Positions 7,080 through 13,346 of a DNA stretch of 16,804 nt are shown piece after piece. Both the position numbers and the translations under genes were made by a program. Origin of the DNA: Ruminococcus sp. UBA3280 (GTDB taxonomy: Bacteria > Bacillota > Clostridia > Oscillospirales > Ruminococcaceae); NCBI GenBank assembly GCA_002362175.1, contig DETU01000025.1:17726-34529 (forward strand). The letters run 5' to 3'. Every line of letters starts with the position of its first letter. The stretch's first letter is position 1. Under the pieces are notes generated by a model. It had not been told where the DNA came from and did not search any database. It was given only the letters and a program-made list of their open reading frames with translations.

Positions 7080-8879
7080 ATGAAAGAACTTATTTTCCCG
7101 TTTGAATCAAAAACTATTCTCCGAAAAAGACGTGCAATCAGAAAACAGCTTCTTGCTGACGGCTCTGTCCGCATAAAAAAGAAAATTGCCGTGCTGGGAG
7201 GTTCTACAACAGACGACGTTGTTTCGGCTATGGAACTTTTCCTGCTGAATTTCGGTATAGAACCCGAGTTCTACCAGTCTGAATACAATAAATTTTACGA
7301 GGACGCTGTTTTTGGTTCTCCTGAACTTGACAGCTTTTCACCTGACATAATCTATATCCACACTACATCACGCAACCTCACAATGCTACCCGAAAATCCC
7401 TCCGAAACTCCTGAACAGATTCAGGAACGTCTTAACGAACAATTTGAATATTTCAAGCAGATGTGGATTAATCTTGTAGAAAAATTCTCGTGTCCGATTA
7501 TTCAGAACAACTTTGAACTTCCGTTGTTCCGTCATTCAGGAAGTTACGACGGCTGGGGCTATTCAGGCACAGGTGCTTTCATAAACCGCATGAATGTGAT
7601 GTTTTCCGACTATGCACGCAACAACAACGGTTTCTATATAAATGATATAAATTATCTTTCATCTGTTGTCGGTCTCACGAAATGGCACGACCCTGACGCA
7701 TGGTTCTTATATAAATATGCTGTTCGTGCGGAAGTAATTCCCGATTTAGCGTACAGTGTAGCGTGTATAATAAAGTCAGTCTATGGCAAGAATCAGAAAG
7801 TCATTGACCTTGACCTTGACAACACTCTATGGGGTGGTGTAATAGGTGACGACGGACAGGAAGGCATTGAAATAGGTCCTGAAACTGCCGTCGGACAGTC
7901 TTTCAGTGAATTTCAGACTTTTCTCAAAGGCTATAAAAATTACGGCGTACTGCTTGCCGTCTGCTCTAAAAACGAAGAGGAAAACGCACTGCTCGGACTC
8001 AATCACCCAAGCAGTGTACTAAAACCTGACGACTTTGTTTCAATAAAAGCCAACTGGAATAACAAAGACCGTAATATTGAACAGTCTGCAAGTGAAATTG
8101 GTCTGCTTGCCGAAAGCTTCGTTTTTGTGGACGACAATCCCGCAGAATGTGCAATAGTTGAGGCACAGCTTCCGAATGTTCCGGTTGTTAACCTTACTTC
8201 AGTAAGCGACGCTATGTACCGCCTTTCAAGAAGCGGTTTCTTTGAGATAACTTCAGTTTCAAAAGATGACCTGCACCGCAGTGAAATGTATGCCGCAAAC
8301 GCCAGAAGAACAGCACAGCAGAAAAGTTTCACAAACTATACAGATTATCTTTTAAGTCTTGACATGAACGCAGGTATAACAGATTTCCTGCCCGTTTATC
8401 TGCAAAGAATCACACAGCTTACAAACAAAAGCAACCAGTTCAACGTTACTACACGTCGTTATTCAGGCAGTGAAATGGAAGAAGTCGCAAAAAGTCCCGA
8501 CCACATAAGACTCTGCGGACAGCTTTCCGACAAGTTTGGTGATAACGGTGTTGTTTCGGTTGTAATCGGACGTTGTGAAAATACAACGCTTCATATCGAA
8601 CTGTGGCTTATGAGCTGTCGTGTTCTCAAAAGGGACATGGAACTTGCAATGCTTGACGAACTTGTAAAAAAGTGCCGTGAGCGTGGCATTGATAAAATCA
8701 TGGGTTATTATTACAGGACACCTAAAAACAATATGGTTTCGGAACTTTTCGGTTCATTTGGTTTCAGTCTTGACAGCAAAACTGAAAACGGCGATTCCGT
8801 ATGGAGTCTTGATATAACATCATACACCAACAAAAATCACGTAATAAAAGTAAACGAAAAGGAGTTCAGTCATGAATAA
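7080..8879 (+). CDS. FkbH-like HAD-IIIC phosphatase/GNAT acyl-ACP loading enzyme
   Basis: A 599-residue FkbH-type protein. In FkbH-family enzymes studied in polyketide pathways, 1,3-bisphosphoglycerate is dephosphorylated and the glyceryl unit is loaded on an acyl carrier protein. The N-terminal region (about 34-220) is the SGNH-like domain seen in stand-alone family members, starting at AVLGGSTTDD (Ser42). The HAD core begins at 242 with DxDxT as Asp245, Asp247 and Thr249 in DLDNTLWGG; a second acidic motif is VDDNPAE (Asp351, Asp352). The C-terminal GNAT-like part carries LTNKSNQFNVTTRRYS (447-462), a hallmark of the family. AAGGAGG at 7066-7072 overlaps the previous stop, and the gene overlaps the ACP gene by 8 bases, so enzyme and carrier are coupled. 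No FkbG/I-like tailoring genes are present, so glyceroyl-ACP is the simplest product. Confidence 0.92.
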   Translation: MKELIFPFESKTILRKRRAIRKQLLADGSVRIKKKIAVLGGSTTDDVVSAMELFLLNFGIEPEFYQSEYNKFYEDAVFGSPELDSFSPDIIYIHTTSRNLTMLPENPSETPEQIQERLNEQFEYFKQMWINLVEKFSCPIIQNNFELPLFRHSGSYDGWGYSGTGAFINRMNVMFSDYARNNNGFYINDINYLSSVVGLTKWHDPDAWFLYKYAVRAEVIPDLAYSVACIIKSVYGKNQKVIDLDLDNTLWGGVIGDDGQEGIEIGPETAVGQSFSEFQTFLKGYKNYGVLLAVCSKNEEENALLGLNHPSSVLKPDDFVSIKANWNNKDRNIEQSASEIGLLAESFVFVDDNPAECAIVEAQLPNVPVVNLTSVSDAMYRLSRSGFFEITSVSKDDLHRSEMYAANARRTAQQKSFTNYTDYLLSLDMNAGITDFLPVYLQRITQLTNKSNQFNVTTRRYSGSEMEEVAKSPDHIRLCGQLSDKFGDNGVVSVVIGRCENTTLHIELWLMSCRVLKRDMELAMLDELVKKCRERGIDKIMGYYYRTPKNNMVSELFGSFGFSLDSKTENGDSVWSLDITSYTNKNHVIKVNEKEFSHE

Positions 8880-9114
8880 GAACGAAATAATCAAAAGACT
8901 TACAGAGGTTTTCAGAGACATTTTTGACGACGATTCAATCGTTATCACTGAAAAAACTACCGCCAACGATATTGACGACTGGGACAGTATCGAACATATC
9001 AACCTCATCGGTGCAGTTGAGGACGAATTTGGTATGCGTTTCAAAATGCGTGAAGTTTCTGGCATGAAGAACGTCGGCGAAATGATTGACATTATTTCTC
9101 AGAGAGGAAATTAA
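8872..9114 (+). CDS. Acyl carrier protein
   Basis: An 80-residue acidic acyl carrier protein. Ser39 in the DDWDSIEHINLI stretch is the phosphopantetheine attachment site, and the four-helix pattern with a conserved FGMRF segment before helix III is typical. GGAG at 8861-8864 lies inside the end of the FkbH-like gene, and the ACP start overlaps that gene by 8 bases. It is the obvious partner of the FkbH-like enzyme and the thioester donor for the MBOAT, matching the role of DltC in teichoic acid D-alanylation. The housekeeping fatty-acid ACP is less likely because no fatty acid genes are nearby. A 4'-phosphopantetheinyl transferase must be supplied from elsewhere. Confidence 0.93.
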   Translation: MNKNEIIKRLTEVFRDIFDDDSIVITEKTTANDIDDWDSIEHINLIGAVEDEFGMRFKMREVSGMKNVGEMIDIISQRGN

Positions 9115-9905
9115 TGAAAAAACTGAAAATATCTGCTGTTGTGCTTGTTGTTATCGTACTGCTTTACGTGTGGGGATTTGCACTCAAACCCGTAAATTAC
9201 AGCGTTGAGTCAGAAAAGATAAACGGTCTGAAAATAGTATTTATTTCGGATTTGCACAACTGCTTTTTCGGTGGTAAAGACCAGTCGGACATATTTAAAA
9301 AGATTGAAAAATCACAGCCCGATTTGGTACTTTTCGGCGGTGACGTTATTGACGGCTGGGGCGGTACGGAAAATTCCCTCCGACTTATGAAAATGGTCGC
9401 TGAAGAATATCCGTGTGCATATACCGCAGGAAATCACGAGGAAATGCGTGAAGATAAAGAAGAATTTTTTGAAGAAGTCAGAAAACTTGATATTCCCGTT
9501 ATAAACGGTGACTTCACGGAATTTGATATAAATAATCAGAAAATACGTGTGTATGGTATTATTGATTACTATGATTATTATCAGGAAAATGAACTTAATT
9601 CAGATTGTTATAATATCTTACTTTTACATCAGCCAGAACAATTTGAACCTTATGACCCTGATATGAAAAAATTTGACCTGATTCTGTCTGGTCACGCACA
9701 CGGAGGTCAGTGGCGGATTCCGTTCATTCTTGAACAGGGTACATATGCCCCCGACCAAGGAATTTTCCCACACTATACAACGGGTCAGTATCAGTATGGA
9801 AACTGTACCCACATTATAAGCCGTGGACTTGCAAAACCCTTGCGAATGATTTTCATTCCGAGAATTTTCAACCGTCCTGAATTGTCTGTTATTGACATTT
9901 CATGA
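9114..9905 (+). CDS. Membrane-anchored metallophosphoesterase
   Basis: A 263-residue calcineurin-like metallophosphoesterase similar in layout to YkuE. One N-terminal hydrophobic segment (about 5-24) anchors or exports it, with the enzyme domain probably outside. Metal ligands are all present: Asp46 and His48 in FISDLH, Asp77 in GGDVID, Asn107 and His108 in GNHEE, His172 in LLLHQPE, and His194/His196 in SGHAHGGQ. The start codon shares one base with the ACP stop (TAATG), so it is translated with the acyl-transfer operon, although a phosphoesterase is not a usual part of that machinery. The substrate cannot be read from sequence; related proteins act on membrane-associated phosphoesters. No strong terminator follows (9906-9958), so some read-through into rlmB is possible. 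Confidence 0.9.
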   Translation: MKKLKISAVVLVVIVLLYVWGFALKPVNYSVESEKINGLKIVFISDLHNCFFGGKDQSDIFKKIEKSQPDLVLFGGDVIDGWGGTENSLRLMKMVAEEYPCAYTAGNHEEMREDKEEFFEEVRKLDIPVINGDFTEFDINNQKIRVYGIIDYYDYYQENELNSDCYNILLLHQPEQFEPYDPDMKKFDLILSGHAHGGQWRIPFILEQGTYAPDQGIFPHYTTGQYQYGNCTHIISRGLAKPLRMIFIPRIFNRPELSVIDIS

Positions 9906-9958
9906 TAAAAAGAATTATTTTATGTACTCCGACGGCAGATAAAATTAACAGAAAAGTC

Positions 9959-9987
9959 TTGTATTTTCTCTGTTATAATGATATAAT
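9959..9987 (+). promoter_or_regulatory. Extended -10 promoter for rlmB
   Basis: TTGTAT at 9959-9964 and TATAAT at 9982-9987 have a 17-base spacer, with TG at 9979-9980 one base before the -10 box. An overlapping TATAAT at 9974-9979 has no suitably spaced -35 box. Transcription should start near 9994. Confidence 0.7.
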
Positions 9988-10003
9988 ATAGACAAAAGAA
10001 AAA

Positions 10004-10038
10004 AGGAGCGGAGAGTTTTTCTCTCTATAAAGAATATG
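10004..10038 (+). promoter_or_regulatory. Displaced ribosome binding site with intervening hairpin
   Basis: The only good Shine-Dalgarno sequence for rlmB, AGGAG at 10004-10008, is 27 bases from the ATG at 10036, too far for normal use. Between them GAGAG (10011-10015) can pair with CTCTC (10021-10025) across a five-T loop. Folding would leave about 12 unpaired bases, a workable distance. No in-frame ATG, GTG or TTG lies closer to the AGGAG. Confidence 0.45.
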
Positions 10039-10782
10039 AATACTGATAAAAATATTGACTTTGAAAATATTGTAGGACGTAATCCCGTTATCGAGGCTAT
10101 TAAGTCCGGCAAACAGCTTGATACTATATACATAGACGGAAACGGCGGAAGCCTCGGTCTTATACGTCGTCTTGCAAAGGAAAAGGGTATTGTTGTGAAA
10201 GACGCTCAGGACAAGAAACTGTCCCAGCTTGCAGGCGGTGCTTCACATCAGGGTGTTGTTGCTGTAGGAGCTTGCGGTGAATATGTTTCAGTTGAGGACA
10301 TATTAGCCGTATCACGCAATAAAGGCACAAATCCCTTTATTATAATATGTGACGAAATTGAAGACCCCCATAATCTCGGTGCTATTATCCGTACCGCAGA
10401 AACCGCAGGAGCAGACGGAATTATTATTCCGAAAAGACGAAGTGCTTCACTTAATGCAACAGTGGCAAAGACTTCAGCAGGAGCAGTAAGTTACGTACCT
10501 GTCGCAAGGGTTTCAAATCTCGCATCATGCATTGATATGCTTAAAGAAAACGGCGTTTGGATTTACGGCACAGACGCATCGGGCAGTGATTACTGCAAAA
10601 CTGACTTTACAAGCAGTATGGCTCTTGTTATCGGTTCGGAGGGGTTCGGTATCAGCAGACTTATTCAGAAAAAATGTGACTTTATGGTTAAACTTCCCAT
10701 GTTCGGAAAAATAAACTCACTGAATGCTTCAGTTGCCGCAGGGATTTTCATGTATGAAGTTCTCAGACAACGTCATTCGTAA
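10036..10782 (+). CDS. rlmB: 23S rRNA 2'-O-ribose methyltransferase, RlmB/TrmH family
   Basis: A 248-residue SpoU-family methyltransferase, most like RlmB, which methylates the 2'-OH of a conserved P-loop guanosine (G2251 in E. coli numbering) of 23S rRNA using S-adenosylmethionine. The N-terminal substrate-binding domain (about 10-80) starts with IVGRNPVIEAIKSG. The knotted catalytic domain has motif 1 (EDPHNLGAIIRTAE, with Asn113 and Arg119), motif 2 (ALVIGSEGFGIS, 196-207) and motif 3 (LPMFGKINSLNASVA, 220-234). Length and motif order are normal. The close homologue TrmH-type group (YacO/YsgA) is the main alternative. Its stop is 15 bases before the next start, so it leads the downstream transcript, a housekeeping gene placed before envelope genes. 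Confidence 0.9.
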   Translation: MNTDKNIDFENIVGRNPVIEAIKSGKQLDTIYIDGNGGSLGLIRRLAKEKGIVVKDAQDKKLSQLAGGASHQGVVAVGACGEYVSVEDILAVSRNKGTNPFIIICDEIEDPHNLGAIIRTAETAGADGIIIPKRRSASLNATVAKTSAGAVSYVPVARVSNLASCIDMLKENGVWIYGTDASGSDYCKTDFTSSMALVIGSEGFGISRLIQKKCDFMVKLPMFGKINSLNASVAAGIFMYEVLRQRHS

Positions 10783-10797
10783 TAAGGAGAAATTTTT

Positions 10798-13266
10798 ATG
10801 TCTGATAAAAATTTATCTTTGGAAGATATACTTGACGAGTACTCCCCCGATAAAAATACAACCGATAACAACCGCAAAACACTTTCGTCTGTGGCAACTG
10901 CTCCAAAACCGTCCTCGCACGAAAAAACGTCGTGGGACGACAACTCACTAAGACAGCCAATGAATGAAGCACCACCTCCGCCAAAACGCCGTAAAATCAC
11001 AGTATTAAATGCAGGGACTGATTCAGAGGGAAATCCCGAATCTGCAATTTACAGCAGTACCGTTCTAAATACGCATATGAGTGCGGACGATGTTTCAAAA
11101 ATAAGACGTATGACCGAATCGACGAGGGCAAGGGAAGCCGCCGAACGTCAGAAAGCAGGAAATAAAAATCACAGGAAAAAAGAAGCAGACTACACATACA
11201 AAAAAGAGTCGCCCGACGGTGAATATATGTATACACCGCCTGTTTTCAAGAAGAAAAAACGAAGCCGTGCGGCAATTCTTGCAGAAGCGGAAGACCCCGA
11301 AAACCTCAAGATGATTACGGACATTGTTCCATCACCCGAAATTATTGCAGCTGCAAAATATGCCGAGCGAAACCGTAAGAATACAAAAACAACTTCACAT
11401 ATAACTTATGACCGTCAACCGCCGTCCGAAGCTATAGACGTTCATATAGAACCCGAAACGGAAGAAGAAACTGCGGACACTTCAAAAAAGAAACGGACAA
11501 AACGAATTGTTGACTTCAATTATTACGGTGATGTTGAAGATGTCGGACGTGATATAAAAGAACTTAAAGGTATCATAAGGGCAAGAGTTATGATTCTTCT
11601 GCTGATTTCATTCCTGAGTGTCTACATTACTATTGCAAATCAGTTTGCCCTGCCTATTATAAGCGTGCTGAGTAAAAATAATATAACCCTTTATCTTATC
11701 ACCCACCTTTTTACAGGACTTGCCGCTATAGTCTCATCATTTGCGGTAATTACAAAGGGTCTGAAAAAATTCTTTACTTTAAAGGCTGACAGTGATTCAC
11801 TTACCGCCATTACGGCAATTACCTGCTTTTTATCAATACTTCCGGGATTTGTAAATCCTGATTATATCATGGCAGAACGCATTTATATGCCTGTCGGAAT
11901 ACTTGCACTTCTCACCAACGCTCTCGGAAAACTTCTTATTCTTAACAGGGCTCAGAGAAATTTCAAGCTTGTGTCAAAGGAATATTTTGACCGTCACGGC
12001 ATAGTCTATGTACGTGATGAAGAACGTGCCGAACGTCTTACAAGAGGTACTCTCGGAGATTTTCCCATTCTTGCATCAATGCGTAAAACCGACTTTCTCA
12101 CCGATTTTCTTAAATACACATACTCATCGGATATAACGGACAAGTACTGTAAAAAAGCCACACCCGTATGTCTGATTATATCGGCGTTCATTTCACTTGT
12201 ACTGACACTTTTCTGTAAAGAAGCGTTTTTCTCAATGGACGCACTTGCATTCGGTCTTTCTATTTTCAGTATGCTTATGTGTGCTACTTCATGCGTTGCA
12301 ATGCCTTTTGTTGCAAATGTTCCGCTAGAAAGAATCTCAAACAGGACAATCATAAAAAAAGGTGTTATGCTTGGCTATCAGAGTGTTGACGATTTTTATG
12401 ACACCAATTCCATTCTTGTAAATACTGACTCTCTTTTCCCTGAACACTCAATACAGCTCGGCGGTGTCAAAGTCTTTTCCAATACAAAGGTAAACGAAGC
12501 TTTGCTTGAAGCTGCAAGTCTTACTCACCACGCAGGAAGTGTTATGCGTCATCTTTTCAGCGACGTTGTTGACGAAAATCAGGATATTCTCTATCAGATA
12601 GAAAATTTTTCCTTTGAGGAATCTATGGGACTTTGTGGCTGGATTCATAACAGGCGTGTCCTTTTCGGAAACCGTGAACTCATGATTAATCACAACATTG
12701 AGGGTCTGCCCACAAAAACAAAAGAATCCGAATACACAGGCGACAATCAGGAAGCTATGTATCTTTCAATTTCAGGAAACATAGCCGCACTCTTTACGGT
12801 TGAAATACGTGCTGACCGAGAGGTAAAACGCTGGGCAAAACAACTTGCGAAACATAAAATATTCATGATTCTCAAAAGCGTTGACCCATGTCTTACACTT
12901 GAAAAAATTTCATCACTTTTCGGCGTTCCGAAAAGTATGTTCAGGATTCTCCCCAAAAAACTGCATAAGGACTTTGACGAAGAAACAAGAAAAACAGTAC
13001 GTCTTAGTGCTTCTATGGCGTGTTCAGGAAAATTCTCCTCTTTTGCTCAGCTGATTATCGGTACTAAAGTAATACACTCAGCCTCTATACTGGGACTCAT
13101 CTTTCAGACAGTTTCCATTATTCTCGGTTTTGTACTCGGAATTATGCTGATTATTTCAAAAGCGTTTGAATTCAACTATATTTATATGTCGGCATCGGCA
13201 CTTGTAATTTACAATCTCGCCTGCACTGTACTGACGTATTTTGCAGTAAGTTCAAAAAAGATATAG
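10798..13266 (+). CDS. Degenerate P1B-type ATPase-like membrane protein, predicted inactive
   Basis: An 822-residue protein with a polar, probably disordered cytoplasmic N-terminus (1-260), then the eight-helix layout of P1B metal-transporting ATPases. Fold signatures remain: ADSDSLTAITAITCFL in the third helix region, the N-domain signature FGNRELM (623-629), and MSASALVIYNLACTVL (797-812) matching the last helix. Every catalytic motif I can align is lost. The CPC site reads TSC (497-499). DKTGTLT becomes NTDSLFP (542-548), so the phosphorylated Asp is Asn542. The N-domain HP becomes HA (578-579), TGDN becomes SVDP (694-697), and GDGxNDxP is absent around 740-752. The actuator region (383-455) is short and lacks TGE. 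The frame is intact with AAGGAG at 10784-10789, so this is a maintained pseudoenzyme, not a decayed gene. Its function is unknown. Confidence 0.72.
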   Translation: MSDKNLSLEDILDEYSPDKNTTDNNRKTLSSVATAPKPSSHEKTSWDDNSLRQPMNEAPPPPKRRKITVLNAGTDSEGNPESAIYSSTVLNTHMSADDVSKIRRMTESTRAREAAERQKAGNKNHRKKEADYTYKKESPDGEYMYTPPVFKKKKRSRAAILAEAEDPENLKMITDIVPSPEIIAAAKYAERNRKNTKTTSHITYDRQPPSEAIDVHIEPETEEETADTSKKKRTKRIVDFNYYGDVEDVGRDIKELKGIIRARVMILLLISFLSVYITIANQFALPIISVLSKNNITLYLITHLFTGLAAIVSSFAVITKGLKKFFTLKADSDSLTAITAITCFLSILPGFVNPDYIMAERIYMPVGILALLTNALGKLLILNRAQRNFKLVSKEYFDRHGIVYVRDEERAERLTRGTLGDFPILASMRKTDFLTDFLKYTYSSDITDKYCKKATPVCLIISAFISLVLTLFCKEAFFSMDALAFGLSIFSMLMCATSCVAMPFVANVPLERISNRTIIKKGVMLGYQSVDDFYDTNSILVNTDSLFPEHSIQLGGVKVFSNTKVNEALLEAASLTHHAGSVMRHLFSDVVDENQDILYQIENFSFEESMGLCGWIHNRRVLFGNRELMINHNIEGLPTKTKESEYTGDNQEAMYLSISGNIAALFTVEIRADREVKRWAKQLAKHKIFMILKSVDPCLTLEKISSLFGVPKSMFRILPKKLHKDFDEETRKTVRLSASMACSGKFSSFAQLIIGTKVIHSASILGLIFQTVSIILGFVLGIMLIISKAFEFNYIYMSASALVIYNLACTVLTYFAVSSKKI

Positions 13267-13270
13267 AAAA

Positions 13271-13312
13271 AGAACCTGCTACCGTTGCTGATATCATTAC
13301 GGAGCAGGTTCT
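13271..13312 (+). other. Stable hairpin between the pseudo-ATPase and LCP genes
   Basis: AGAACCTGCT (13271-13280) pairs perfectly with AGCAGGTTCT (13303-13312). CCG/CGG inside extends the stem after one unpaired A, leaving a 15-base loop. A T tract comes only at about 13326-13331, so it is not a classical terminator. It may be a weak terminator, an mRNA-stability element, or an attenuator before the LCP gene. Confidence 0.6.
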
Positions 13313-13346
13313 GATTTAATAAAATATTTTTTGAAAGGAGTTAACA

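Noticed and set aside
9974..9979. First TATAAT of the overlapping pair upstream of rlmB as the main -10 box
   Set aside because: Its distance from TTGTAT is 9 bases; the second TATAAT at 9982 gives the standard 17 and has a TG extension.
10798..13266. Working copper or heavy-metal exporting ATPase
   Set aside because: The phosphorylated aspartate, CPC metal site, TGE, TGDN and GDGxND motifs are all missing, so ATP-driven transport by the usual mechanism is not possible.
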